A stretch of DNA of 31,674 bases from Ga0077527 sp964531455 (GTDB taxonomy: Bacteria; Pseudomonadota; Gammaproteobacteria; Burkholderiales; SG8-41), in the NCBI GenBank assembly GCA_964531455.1, contig CAZHFZ010000041.1, positions 1-31,674 of the forward strand. The letters are read 5' to 3'. Below are positions 1 through 9,167 of this stretch, piece by piece. The notes beneath the pieces are model-generated. The model saw nothing but the letters and a program-made list of their open reading frames with translations, did no database searches and was not told where the DNA came from. Numbering within the stretch: position 1 is the stretch's first letter; every line of letters begins with the position of its first letter. The translations under genes were made by a program, and so were the position numbers.

Positions 1-195
1 TGCCCGACTTTCTGCGACTCCGATGTATTGCCGCGACATGTCGATCTGCGGCCCTACGTGCTGTCCGGCAAAAGCGTAACCTTGGTGCCGGGCGGACTGA
101 CCCGTGTTGCGCTGCGTGAGGGATCACTGGTGGTGAACTCCTCCCAAGGCGGCGGTACCAAGGACACCTGGATACTGGAGGATCTCGGATGCTGA
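1..195 (+). CDS. Circularly permuted ATP-grasp protein (DUF404/DUF407), C-terminal end only
   Basis: Frame 1 is open from the first base and ends at TGA 193-195. The last 64 residues contain PRHVDLRPYVLSG, then VPGGLTRVALREGSLVVNSS and QGGGTKDTWIL. This is the characteristic C-terminus of the circularly permuted ATP-grasp proteins that travel with alpha-E proteins and Anbu. The family is predicted to be an ATP-dependent peptide or amide ligase; no substrate is established. The N-terminus and most of the catalytic core lie outside the window. The stop overlaps the next start codon (ATGCTGA, 189-195), so the two genes are translationally coupled. Confidence 0.85.
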   Translation, partial: CPTFCDSDVLPRHVDLRPYVLSGKSVTLVPGGLTRVALREGSLVVNSSQGGGTKDTWILEDLGC

Positions 196-1190
196 GCCGC
201 CAAGCGAATACGCTGTACTGGATGTCGCGGCAGATCGAACGCGCAGAGAATACTGCGCGCCTGCTCGATGTCACCTACCGCATGTCATTGCTGCCCTACC
301 GGATTACCGACAATGCGCAGGCCTGGGCCGAACCGTGGGCGCTGCCGTTGATCATCAACGGTCTCGCCAGCGACTATTACGCGAGGAATCCAGGCCCCCT
401 GACCTCGGACAAGGTGCTTCGTTTCATGCTCGTCGACAGCGCCAACCCGTCGAGCATCTATTCGCTGATGCATGCGGCGCGTGAAAACGGCCGCAGCATG
501 CGCGGGATTATCACCACAGAGATGTACGAAGACCTGAACGCCATGTGGCTCGAACTGCGCTCGCGCTCGGACGATGCGCTGAACAACGGCGGTCTCAACG
601 AATACTTCGAGTGGATCAAGATCCAGTCGCACCAGTTCCGCGGCGTCACCTTCGGCACCATGCTGCGCGATGAGGCGTACCAGTTCATCCGCCTCGGCAC
701 CTTCATGGAACGCGCCGACAACACCGCACGTTTTCTGGACGTCAAATACCACACTCTTCTGCCCAGTGCCGCCGACGTGGGCGGGGCCGTCGACTACTAC
801 CAGTGGAGCGCCTTGCTTCGTTCGGTCAGCGCCCTGAGCTCCTTCAGGCGCATTTACCGGGACCAGATTACCCCGAGACGTGTCGCCGAATTGCTGATTC
901 TGCGCGAGGACTTGCCGCGCTCACTCCATGCCTGCATGAATGAAATCTACGAAATTCTGCGTGGTCTGTGCCGCAACGATTCGATTGAACCCGAAAGACT
1001 GGCCGGCGAACTGCACGCACAATTCCACTACGGGCGCGTCGAAAAGATCATGAAAGACGGACTGCACGAGCATTTGATGGAATTTCTCGAAAAACTGCAC
1101 CTGTTGCATGCCGAACTGAACAGCCACTTCCTTGTTCCCGCCGATATTGACCCTGCCGCCCGTGCGCCGGCACTCACGGAGGCGGATTGA
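189..1190 (+). CDS. Alpha-E domain-containing protein (DUF403)
   Basis: The product is 333 residues, the usual length for the alpha-E family of all-helical proteins encoded next to circularly permuted ATP-grasp genes. The signature ERAxNTARxLD occurs twice, at residues 17-26 and 174-183, which suggests an internal duplication of the helical unit. The start ATG at 189 overlaps the preceding stop and has a strong Shine-Dalgarno GGAGG at 177-181 with 7 bases spacing. The family is predicted to act with the ATP-grasp enzyme in making or modifying a peptide; the actual function is unknown. No signal peptide or membrane segment is visible, so it is probably cytoplasmic. Family call is firm; role is inference from context. 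Confidence 0.88.
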   Translation: MLSRQANTLYWMSRQIERAENTARLLDVTYRMSLLPYRITDNAQAWAEPWALPLIINGLASDYYARNPGPLTSDKVLRFMLVDSANPSSIYSLMHAARENGRSMRGIITTEMYEDLNAMWLELRSRSDDALNNGGLNEYFEWIKIQSHQFRGVTFGTMLRDEAYQFIRLGTFMERADNTARFLDVKYHTLLPSAADVGGAVDYYQWSALLRSVSALSSFRRIYRDQITPRRVAELLILREDLPRSLHACMNEIYEILRGLCRNDSIEPERLAGELHAQFHYGRVEKIMKDGLHEHLMEFLEKLHLLHAELNSHFLVPADIDPAARAPALTEAD

Positions 1191-1224
1191 AGAATACGTC
1201 TACAAATATCCGGGAAATGCAATC

Positions 1225-1253
1225 TTGTCAGTCAGTCCCGTGTAGCCTATGCT
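1225..1253 (+). promoter_or_regulatory. Predicted sigma-70 promoter in front of anbu
   Basis: TTGTCA at 1225-1230 (5/6 to consensus), a 17-base spacer, then TATGCT at 1248-1253 (4/6). Transcription would begin near 1260, about 26 bases before the Anbu start codon. It lies in the 95-base gap after the alpha-E gene, the only sizeable gap in this cluster, so Anbu and the transglutaminase may be transcribed separately from the two upstream genes. Found by eye only. Confidence 0.4.
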
Positions 1254-1285
1254 TCGCGACGACCTGACATCAGCAGAATCCCGCC

Positions 1286-2032
1286 ATGACCTATTGTGTA
1301 GCAATAACACTCGACGCCGGCATGGTGTTCGCTTCGGACACCCGGACCAACGCCGGGGTCGACAACATCGCCAGCTTCCGCAAGATGTATTTATTCTCGA
1401 AAGATGGCGATCGCGTGATCGTCATGCTGACGGCCGGCAACCTGTCGATCACCCAGAGCGCCATCAAGCTGCTCGAAGAACACGTACGCCGGCAAAGCCA
1501 GACCCAGACCATCATGAATGTTGAGTCGATGTACGATGTTGCCGACCTTACGGGACAGGCCTTGCGGGACGTACGCAACCGCAACGCACCCTTTCTGCAG
1601 CAGAGCAACATCGATTCCAGCGCCTCATTCATCGTTGGTGGCCAGATCCGCGGAGAGCCGCAACGGCTGTTTCATGTCTACAGCGAAGGCAATTTCATCG
1701 AATCGACACCGGAAACCCTGTATTTCCAGATCGGCGAGAGCAAATACGGGAAACCGGTGATTGACCGTGTCGTTAAAAGCGACACCAGCCTTCTAGAAGC
1801 CACAAAATGCCTGCTCGTGTCCTTCGACTCCACAATGCGAAGCAATATATCGGTCGGCCTGCCGATCGACCTGCTGATTTACGAACGCGACAGCTTCAAG
1901 GTCAGCTACCGCCACCATATCGAAGAGAGTGACCCCTACTTCAACATGATTCACAAACAATGGGGCGCCGGCCTGCGCAAGGTGTTCAGCGAGCTTCCCA
2001 ACCCGGAATGGAATGTCACTTCCCAGCCCTGA
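1286..2032 (+). CDS. Anbu, proteasome-like N-terminal-nucleophile peptidase
   Basis: The product has 248 residues and begins MTYCVAITLDAG, the Anbu N-terminus. After removal of Met1 the nucleophile would be Thr1, with Asp17 (in ASDTR) and Lys32 (in FRKMYLF) in the proteasome/HslV catalytic positions. TAGNLSITQS and the later FIVGGQI segment are typical of the Anbu branch of the 20S/HslV fold. Unlike HslV, no ATPase partner gene is next to it. The neighbours are instead the ATP-grasp, alpha-E and transglutaminase-like genes, the recognised Anbu neighbourhood, suggesting a peptide synthesis/processing pathway rather than bulk proteolysis. The start at 1286 is fixed by the need for Thr at position 2; no good Shine-Dalgarno is visible. 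Confidence 0.9.
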   Translation: MTYCVAITLDAGMVFASDTRTNAGVDNIASFRKMYLFSKDGDRVIVMLTAGNLSITQSAIKLLEEHVRRQSQTQTIMNVESMYDVADLTGQALRDVRNRNAPFLQQSNIDSSASFIVGGQIRGEPQRLFHVYSEGNFIESTPETLYFQIGESKYGKPVIDRVVKSDTSLLEATKCLLVSFDSTMRSNISVGLPIDLLIYERDSFKVSYRHHIEESDPYFNMIHKQWGAGLRKVFSELPNPEWNVTSQP

Positions 2033-2047
2033 TTACAGTACCGCTGC

Positions 2048-2065
2048 CGCGCGGGAGCCCGCGTG
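2048..2065 (+). promoter_or_regulatory. Possible hairpin sequestering the transglutaminase RBS and GTG start
   Basis: The bases CGCGCGG (2048-2054) pair with CCGCGTG (2059-2065) around a GAGC loop. The stem has seven pairs, one of them G-U. The 3' arm contains the whole GTG start codon and the loop holds most of the GGGAG Shine-Dalgarno (2053-2057). In the mRNA this could restrain translation unless ribosomes finishing anbu 30 bases upstream melt it. Structure drawn by eye; function inferred. Confidence 0.4.
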
Positions 2066-5000
2066 AGCATCCACGTCGGCCTCCATCACAAGACGCGTTA
2101 TATCTATGATCGCCCGGTAGGGCTCTCTGCGCACGAGATACGCCTGCGCCCGGCACCGCACAGTCGCACACCAATCCTGTCCTATTCGCTGAACGTCAGT
2201 CCAGCCGAGCACTTCATCAACTGGCAGCAGGACGTTTTCGGCAACTACATCGCACGTTTCGTCTTTCCGGAAAAAACCAAAGAACTGGAAATCACCGTCG
2301 ACCTCGTGGCCGACATGACGGTGATCAATCCGTTTGATTTTTTCATCGAAAGCCGTGCCGAGAAATTCCCGTTCACCTACGAATCCGCACTGGCCCGTGA
2401 TCTCACGCCCTATCTGGCGATCGATGAAAACGGCCCACTGCTGATGGATTGGCTCACATCATTCCGCAAGTCATTGCCCGCGGACATCGCCACCATTGAT
2501 TATCTGGTCGAAGTCAATCGGCAATTGCAGAACCACATCGGTTATCTGGTCCGTATGGAACCGGGTGTACAGACTTGCGAGCAGACCCTGCAGAATCGCA
2601 GCGGTTCATGCCGCGACAGCGGCTGGCTGCTGGTGCAGATCCTGCGCCATTGCGGTCTCGCTGCGCGCTTTGTCTCCGGATACCTGATTCAGCTCAAGGC
2701 CGACCAGAAAGCGCTGGACGGCCCGTCCGGGACCGACCGCGATTTCACCGATCTGCACGCCTGGGCTGAAGCCTATATCCCGGGTGCCGGCTGGATCGGA
2801 CTCGACCCGACATCCGGACTGCTCGCAGGCGAGGGGCATATTCCCCTCGCCTGCACACCATCACCGGCCAGTGCCGCAGCGGTCAGCGGTGGCGTTGATC
2901 CCTGCGAAACCAACTTTGATTTCGGCATGACCATCACCCGCATCCATGAGGATCCGCGGGTAACGAAACCGTACGATGATGCACAGTGGCTTGCCGTTGA
3001 TGCGCTTGGCCGCAAAATTGACACTGAACTCAAGTCCGGTGACGTGCGTCTGACCCAGGGCGGCGAACCGACCTTTGTTTCAATCGACGACATGGATGGC
3101 GCCGAGTGGAACACCTCAGCCCTGTCCGACAAAAAATGGGAACTGGCTGAACAACTCGCCTGGCGGCTGAAGGAACGCTTCGCCGCAGGCGGCCTGGTGT
3201 TCTACGGTCAGGGCAAATGGTATCCGGGTGAACCGCTGCCGCGCTGGGCGCTCGGTATCCAGTGGCGCAATGACGGCGAGAAGCTGTGGCGCGATCCGGC
3301 ACTGATCGGCGCCGCGACCACAGCGGCCGATGCCAAATCTGGCGATGCGAAGCAATTCGCGGAAGCCCTCACCACTGCACTGAAACTGCCCGCGAAAAAT
3401 CTGCTTTCAGCCTGGGAAGATCCGCTGACCCACCTGCCGCCCGAAAAGGCCAAACGCGCGCCCGGCGGCATCGCCGCGGGATTTGTGCTTTCGCTGGGAG
3501 CCGACAAGAAGGACAACAGTTGGACTCACTCCCTGTGGCCCTTGCCGGGGGATCAACTGATCCTGATCAACGGCGACTCGGCGCTTGGCTATCGGCTTCC
3601 TCTGAATGTGCTGCCGGAAAAAACGGCCGATGGCAAAAAACTGGTACGCACTGCGCTTTGTATCGAAGTGCGCGACGGGCGGCTTTATGTGTTCGTGCCG
3701 CCGTTCGAAACGGTCGAACCCTACTTTGCGTTGCTGACACTGATCGAAAATACGGCCGCCGCGCTGAAACTGCGTGTACGACTCGAAGGCTACGGCCCGC
3801 CGCATGACGCCCGCGTCACCATGCTCGGCGTCACTCCCGACCCCGGCGTCATTGAGGTCAACATTCATCCCGCAAAATCCTGGGATGAACTGGTGAGCAA
3901 CACCACTGCGCTTTATGAAGAAGCGCGGCTGACGCGACTCGGCACCGAAAAATTCATGCTTGATGGCCGCCACACCGGTAGCGGCGGCGGCAATCACATC
4001 ACGCTCGGCGGCAAATCGGCCGCGGACAGCCCTTTGCTGCGCCGCCCCGACCTGCTGCGCAGTTTGATCACCTACTGGCAGAACCATCCGTCGCTGTCGT
4101 ATCTGTTCTCGGGCATGTTCATCGGCCCCACCAGCCAGGCGCCACGAGTCGATGAAGCGCGCGATGACAACCTTTACGAACTGGAAATCGCCTTCCAGCA
4201 GATGGCGCTGCTGCAGAAAAAACACGGCCTCGCCATTCCGCCGGAAATGACCGACCGTTTGTTGCGCAACTTCCTCGTTGACCTTACCGGCAACACGCAC
4301 CGCGCCGAGTTCTGCATCGACAAGCTTTACACCATGGCCGGTGGTACAGGACGACTTGGTCTCCTCGAGTTCCGCGGTTTTGAAATGCCGCCGCACCCGC
4401 AGATGAGCCTCGTACAGATGCTGCTGCTGCGCGCGCTGGTCGCGTGGTTCTGGAAAACTCCCTACAACGAACAACTGGTACGCTGGGGCACGCAGTTGCA
4501 TGACCGCTTTATGCTGCCGCATTACATCGCCGCCGATTTCCACGATGTGCTGGAAGACCTGCGCCGCGCCGGTTACGCATTTGATGACGCGTGGTTTGCG
4601 CCCTTCCATGAATTCCGTTTTCCGCGCTATGGCACCGTGGTTTACAACAGCATTGAACTCGAATTGCGCCAGGCGATTGAGCCGTGGCACGTGCTGGGCG
4701 AGGAAATCGGCCTCAATGCGACGGCGCGTTATGTCGACTCATCGGTCGAGCGCCTGCAGGTGCGCGCACGCGGCCTGACCGAATCACGCCACATCGTCGC
4801 CTGTAACGGCAGAGCGCTGCCGATGACGCCCACCGGCACGCCAGGGGAATTTGTTGCCGGGGTACGCTACTGCGCATGGAGTCCGCCGTCGGCACTGCAT
4901 CCGACCATTCCAGTCCATGCACCCCTGGCCTTTGATGTGGTGGATACCTGGAGCAACCGTTCGATCGGTGGCTGCAAATACCATGTATCGCATCCCGGCG

Positions 5001-5179
5001 GCCGCAATTACGAAACCTTGCCGGTCAATGCCAACGAAGCCGAGGCACGGCGCATTGCGCGCTTCTGGGATCACGGTCACACACCGGGCCCGATGACGGT
5101 TCCGGCTGAGATACACAATCCGGCGTTTCCGCTGACGCTCGATCTGCGCTGGCAACCCGCGCTGACCGAAAAATCATAA
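2063..5179 (+). CDS. Large transglutaminase-like protein with DUF2126 C-terminus
   Basis: The product is 1038 residues, close to the roughly 1,100 of this family. An N-terminal bacterial transglutaminase domain (about 1-270) begins with the family start SIHVGLHHKTRYIYDRPV. It carries a full Cys-His-Asp triad: Cys183 in GSCRDSGWL, His232 in DLHAWAEA and Asp248 in GLDPTSG. The remainder is the DUF2126 region, with motifs LTQGGEPTFVS, GQGKWYPGEPLPRWAL, HTGSGGGNHITLGG and LLEFRGFEMPPHPQMSL. Such proteins are predicted to be peptidases or transpeptidases acting on the product of the linked ATP-grasp enzyme. The GTG start is supported by GGGAG at 2053-2057 and by family alignment from memory. No signal peptide is seen. 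It is the last gene of the cluster; purL faces it. Confidence 0.88.
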   Translation: MSIHVGLHHKTRYIYDRPVGLSAHEIRLRPAPHSRTPILSYSLNVSPAEHFINWQQDVFGNYIARFVFPEKTKELEITVDLVADMTVINPFDFFIESRAEKFPFTYESALARDLTPYLAIDENGPLLMDWLTSFRKSLPADIATIDYLVEVNRQLQNHIGYLVRMEPGVQTCEQTLQNRSGSCRDSGWLLVQILRHCGLAARFVSGYLIQLKADQKALDGPSGTDRDFTDLHAWAEAYIPGAGWIGLDPTSGLLAGEGHIPLACTPSPASAAAVSGGVDPCETNFDFGMTITRIHEDPRVTKPYDDAQWLAVDALGRKIDTELKSGDVRLTQGGEPTFVSIDDMDGAEWNTSALSDKKWELAEQLAWRLKERFAAGGLVFYGQGKWYPGEPLPRWALGIQWRNDGEKLWRDPALIGAATTAADAKSGDAKQFAEALTTALKLPAKNLLSAWEDPLTHLPPEKAKRAPGGIAAGFVLSLGADKKDNSWTHSLWPLPGDQLILINGDSALGYRLPLNVLPEKTADGKKLVRTALCIEVRDGRLYVFVPPFETVEPYFALLTLIENTAAALKLRVRLEGYGPPHDARVTMLGVTPDPGVIEVNIHPAKSWDELVSNTTALYEEARLTRLGTEKFMLDGRHTGSGGGNHITLGGKSAADSPLLRRPDLLRSLITYWQNHPSLSYLFSGMFIGPTSQAPRVDEARDDNLYELEIAFQQMALLQKKHGLAIPPEMTDRLLRNFLVDLTGNTHRAEFCIDKLYTMAGGTGRLGLLEFRGFEMPPHPQMSLVQMLLLRALVAWFWKTPYNEQLVRWGTQLHDRFMLPHYIAADFHDVLEDLRRAGYAFDDAWFAPFHEFRFPRYGTVVYNSIELELRQAIEPWHVLGEEIGLNATARYVDSSVERLQVRARGLTESRHIVACNGRALPMTPTGTPGEFVAGVRYCAWSPPSALHPTIPVHAPLAFDVVDTWSNRSIGGCKYHVSHPGGRNYETLPVNANEAEARRIARFWDHGHTPGPMTVPAEIHNPAFPLTLDLRWQPALTEKS

Positions 5180-5227
5180 GTATTTGTTTTTATTGAATTA
5201 TTTGTAACTCAGGACGCTGTATTGCAC

Positions 5228-5245
5228 AGTGCCCTGCTGGGCGCT
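5228..5245. other. Hairpin between convergent transglutaminase and purL genes
   Basis: AGTGCCC and GGGCGCT form a seven-pair stem with a TGCT loop (one G-U pair). It lies at the end of purL, overlapping the first bases of its TAG stop, and 48 bases after the transglutaminase stop. Neither strand has a following U-tract, so it is not a canonical intrinsic terminator. It may protect 3' ends or assist termination in both directions. Confidence 0.3.
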
Positions 5246-8200
5246 AACCCACCCAGCGTCGGGCATTGCGGAATATGCGCAGCCACGGACCGTCCTTGCA
5301 CCACTCTGCTGGATACCAGGAGTTCTGCACTGCACGGAATACCCGCTCCGGATGCGGCATCAGGATCGTGAAGCGGCCATCGGACGTGGTCAATCCGGTG
5401 ATGCCTTGCGGTGATCCGTTGGGATTGAGCGGATAAATTTCAGTGGCGGCGCCACGATTGTCGACATAACGCAGCGCCACCAGCGGCTGCGCGGCTGCCA
5501 GCGCCGACGCATCGGCAAACTCGGCGTAACCTTCGCCATGCGCAACCACGACGGGAATGCGGCTGCCTGCCATCCCGCCGAAAAACAGCGACGGTGATTC
5601 CTGCACTTCCAGCGTGACGAAACGCGCCTCGAACTGTTCGGAACGGTTGCGCACGAAATGCGGCCAGCGTTCCGCACCGGGTATCAGTTCATGCAGGTTG
5701 CTCATCATCTGGCAGCCGTTGCAGACCCCCAGCGCAAAACTGTCCTCGCGCCCGAAAAACGCAGTGAACTCGTCCCGTGCGCGGGCATTGAACAAGATGG
5801 ATTTGGCCCAGCCTTCACCGGCGCCAAGCACATCGCCGTAAGAGAACCCGCCGCAGGCAGCGAAGCCTTTGAAATCGACCAAGCTGACACGCCCGGCGAT
5901 GATGTCGCTCATGTGCACATCAACCGCTGCGAATCCTGCACGATCAAACGCCGCCGCCATTTCAATCTGACCATTGACGCCCTGCTCGCGCAGGATCGCC
6001 ATGCGCGGCTTCGCGCCTCGGCTGATGAACGGCGCTGCAATGTCTTCATCCGGGTTGAAGCTCAGCTTCGGCGTGATGCCAGGATCGCCGGCATCCAGCA
6101 ACCGGTCATATTCCTGCTGTGCGCACTCCGGGTTGTCGCGCAGCTGCTGCATCCGGTACGTCGTTTCCGACCACGCGCGATGCAGATCAACACGGGATTC
6201 ATCCAGAACCGTTTTACCGGCCATACGGATCACCAAACGATTGCCGTTACTGACACTACCGATAACGGCACTGTGTTTCGCAAGACCCGCGGCATCCAGT
6301 ACATCGAGCACTTGGGCGCGGTCGGCCCGGCGGATCTGCACCAAGGCGCCCAGCTCTTCATTGAATAACCATGCAGCAGCATTGTCACCGCTCACCGTCA
6401 CTTCGGCGCCGCACCTTGCAGCAAACAGCATTTCACACAGCGTTGTCAGAAGACCGCCATCTGAACGGTCATGGTAGGCCAACAGCAATCCATCGCGGTT
6501 CAACTGTTGAATCGCCGCAAAAAAGGCCTTTAATTCCGGGACTGCTACAACATCAGGCGTGGCATCGCCGGTCGCGTCATAAACCTGGGCCAGCGCTGAA
6601 GCACCGAGCCGGTTGCGTCCGCCACCCAGATCAATCAGCAAAAGGTCCGTGTCACCGCAGTCGGTTCGCAACTGCGGTGTCAGTGTGCGCCGTGCATCGT
6701 TAACGGGTGCAAACGCCGAAACGATCAGCGACAGCGGCGCCACCACCTCTTTGCGTGTCGAACCGTCATTCCATGTGGTCTTCATCGACAGACTGTCCTT
6801 GCCCACCGGAATGCTGATTCCCAACTGCGGACAAAGCTCCATCGCCACCGCACGCACCGTATCAAACAGCGCGGCATCTTCGCCGGCATGGCCTGCCGCG
6901 GCCATCCAGTTCGCCGAAAGTTTGATGTCGCCGATCTTGTCGATGGACGCAGCAGCAATATTCGTCAGCGCCTCACCCACTGCCATGCGTCCGGAAGCTT
7001 CCGGATTCAGCACGGCCAGCGGCGTACGCTCGCCCATCGCCATCGCTTCACCACAAGTCTCCGTATAACCCATCAGGGTCACCGCGACATCGGCCACCGG
7101 CACCTGCCACGGCCCGACCATCTGGTCACGCGCAGTCATGCCGCCTACCGTGCGGTCACCGATGCTGATCAGGAATGTCTTGTCGGCGACTGTGGGAAGC
7201 CGCAGCACACGATACAGCGCCTCACCGATATCAAGACCGCCCGCATCGAACACCTGACCCTCGCGCACCACGCGTTTGACGTCCCGCAGCATTTTCGGCG
7301 GCTTGCCCAGCAACACCGACATCTCCATGTCGACCGGATTGTTGTTGAACAACCGGTCATGCACCTGCAACTGACCATCCGCTGTGGCAGTGCCCACCAC
7401 CGCAAACGGACAGCGCTCCCGTTCGCAAATCGCACGAAAACGCTCGAGGTCCTTCGGTACAATCGCCAGCACATAACGCTCCTGCGCTTCGTTGCACCAG
7501 ATCTGCAATGGCGACATGCCCGGCTCTTCACTGGGCACTTCACGCAATTCGAAACGAGCCCCACGATGTGCCGTATGCGCCAGCTCCGGCAATGCGTTCG
7601 ACAAGCCGCCCGCGCCAACATCGTGGATCGACAGAATCGGATTGTTGGCCATCAAGGCCCAGCAGCGGTCGATGACTTCCTGCGCACGCCGCTCGATTTC
7701 CGGGTTGCCGCGCTGCACCGAATCGAAATCCAGATTTTCCTGATTGGCGCCGGTATCCATGCTCGAAGCCGCACCGCCGCCCAGTCCGATCAGCATGCCG
7801 GGGCCGCCCAACTGGATCATCAGCGCGCCCTCAGGCAGTGCATTTTTCGACGTGTGCTGAGCTGCAATATTGCCCAGACCACCGGCGATCATGATCGGCT
7901 TGTGATAACCGCGGATTTCCTGCCCGACGCGCATTTCATAGCTGCGGAAATACCCGGCAAGATTGGGCCGGCCAAATTCGTTGTTGAACGAAGCGCCGCC
8001 GATCGGGCCGTCGAGCATGATCTGCAAGGCCGAAGCGATACGTCCAGGCTTGCCCACCGGATTGGCTTCCCACGGCTGTTCGCCGCCGGGTATGCACAGA
8101 TTCGAAACCGAAAATCCGCTCAAGCCCGCTTTCGGTTTTGCGCCGCGCCCGGTGGCGCCCTCGTCGCGGATTTCCCCGCCGGCGCCGGTCGATGCGCCGG

Positions 8201-9122
8201 GAAACGGTGAAATCGCAGTCGGGTGGTTGTGCGTCTCGACCTTCATCAGGATATGCGTCAGTTCACGGCTGTAGCCGTAACCGCCGCCATCGCCCGGGTA
8301 GAAACGATCGATCTCCGCCCCCTCGATAACCGACGAGTTATCGGAATACGCGACCACCGTGCCCTGTGGATGTTTCTCGTGGGTCGTGCGGATCATGCCG
8401 AACAGCGACCGGTCTTGCTTGTCACCATCAACAATCCAGTCGGCATTGAAGATCTTGTGCCGGCAGTGCTCGGAATTGGCCTGCGCGAACATCATCAGTT
8501 CGACATCGGTCGGGTTGCGCCCGATGCGTTTGAAGTTGTCATGCAGGTAATCGATTTCATCGGGCGACAGCGCCAGGCCCATACCGGTATTGGCCGTGAC
8601 CAGCGCATCACGCCCTCCCCCGAGCACATCAATGCTGGCCAGCGGTTTCGGATCTATGCCGCGGAACAATGCTTCTGCGGCATCCAGCGAATCGAGCACC
8701 GATTCGGTCATCCGGTCATGAAGATGCGGCAGCAGTTTCGTGCGTTGGTCAGCCGTCAACGGATTGCCATTGACCGTACACCACCAGGCGATGCCGCGTT
8801 CGATGCGGGCAACAGCCGGCAATCCACAATGTTTCGCAATATCCGTGGCCTTGGATGACCACGGCGAGATCGTGCCCAGCCGCGGTGTCACCAGCAGCAA
8901 TGTGCCGTTCTGCGCAACCGGCGTGGTCGCTGGCCCGTAAGTCAGGACACGTTCGAGTTGCTGCTGACCGGATGCATCAAGAGGCTGCTGCAACTGAATG
9001 AAATGCCAGAACTCGGCGTTGATCTGCAGGCCAGGAACGTCCGCAGCCACAGCCTGTAGCAGTTTTTTCCGACGGAATGCCGAGAGGGCGTCGCGTCCTC
9101 GGAGCCTGAGGAATTGCGGCAT
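5244..9122 (-). CDS. purL: Phosphoribosylformylglycinamidine synthase (FGAM synthase), large single-chain form
   Basis: This enzyme converts FGAR, glutamine and ATP to FGAM in the fourth step of purine synthesis, in the cytoplasm. The 1,292-residue protein is the fused gammaproteobacterial/betaproteobacterial type: a PurS-like N-terminal domain, two AIRS-related halves and a C-terminal class I glutamine amidotransferase. Visible landmarks are FAQANSEHCRHKIFNA, KVETHNHPTAISPFPGASTG, and the amidotransferase nucleophile Cys1134 in GVCNGCQMM with His1257/Glu1259 in MPHPERVFR. I place the start at 9122 (MPQFLRLRG, the family N-terminus) rather than the more upstream possible start at 9185, which adds 21 residues lacking family similarity. 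It is divergent from the NAD(P)HX repair gene, 71 bases away, with TAAAAT on the minus strand (9153-9148) as a possible -10. Confidence 0.97.
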   Translation of the reverse strand: MPQFLRLRGRDALSAFRRKKLLQAVAADVPGLQINAEFWHFIQLQQPLDASGQQQLERVLTYGPATTPVAQNGTLLLVTPRLGTISPWSSKATDIAKHCGLPAVARIERGIAWWCTVNGNPLTADQRTKLLPHLHDRMTESVLDSLDAAEALFRGIDPKPLASIDVLGGGRDALVTANTGMGLALSPDEIDYLHDNFKRIGRNPTDVELMMFAQANSEHCRHKIFNADWIVDGDKQDRSLFGMIRTTHEKHPQGTVVAYSDNSSVIEGAEIDRFYPGDGGGYGYSRELTHILMKVETHNHPTAISPFPGASTGAGGEIRDEGATGRGAKPKAGLSGFSVSNLCIPGGEQPWEANPVGKPGRIASALQIMLDGPIGGASFNNEFGRPNLAGYFRSYEMRVGQEIRGYHKPIMIAGGLGNIAAQHTSKNALPEGALMIQLGGPGMLIGLGGGAASSMDTGANQENLDFDSVQRGNPEIERRAQEVIDRCWALMANNPILSIHDVGAGGLSNALPELAHTAHRGARFELREVPSEEPGMSPLQIWCNEAQERYVLAIVPKDLERFRAICERERCPFAVVGTATADGQLQVHDRLFNNNPVDMEMSVLLGKPPKMLRDVKRVVREGQVFDAGGLDIGEALYRVLRLPTVADKTFLISIGDRTVGGMTARDQMVGPWQVPVADVAVTLMGYTETCGEAMAMGERTPLAVLNPEASGRMAVGEALTNIAAASIDKIGDIKLSANWMAAAGHAGEDAALFDTVRAVAMELCPQLGISIPVGKDSLSMKTTWNDGSTRKEVVAPLSLIVSAFAPVNDARRTLTPQLRTDCGDTDLLLIDLGGGRNRLGASALAQVYDATGDATPDVVAVPELKAFFAAIQQLNRDGLLLAYHDRSDGGLLTTLCEMLFAARCGAEVTVSGDNAAAWLFNEELGALVQIRRADRAQVLDVLDAAGLAKHSAVIGSVSNGNRLVIRMAGKTVLDESRVDLHRAWSETTYRMQQLRDNPECAQQEYDRLLDAGDPGITPKLSFNPDEDIAAPFISRGAKPRMAILREQGVNGQIEMAAAFDRAGFAAVDVHMSDIIAGRVSLVDFKGFAACGGFSYGDVLGAGEGWAKSILFNARARDEFTAFFGREDSFALGVCNGCQMMSNLHELIPGAERWPHFVRNRSEQFEARFVTLEVQESPSLFFGGMAGSRIPVVVAHGEGYAEFADASALAAAQPLVALRYVDNRGAATEIYPLNPNGSPQGITGLTTSDGRFTILMPHPERVFRAVQNSWYPAEWCKDGPWLRIFRNARRWVG

Positions 9123-9167
9123 GATTATCAGATGATTGGAAAGCGTGATTTTACCCGAAACCGGGGC

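Noticed and set aside
3407..4690. A 427-codon open frame on the - strand within the transglutaminase gene.
   Set aside because: It is the shadow of the DUF2126 region, with no recognisable motif or ribosome site.
6888..8210. A 440-codon open frame on the + strand opposite purL.
   Set aside because: It is antisense to unmistakable PurL motifs, shows no family pattern and has the odd His/Arg-rich composition of a GC-rich shadow frame.
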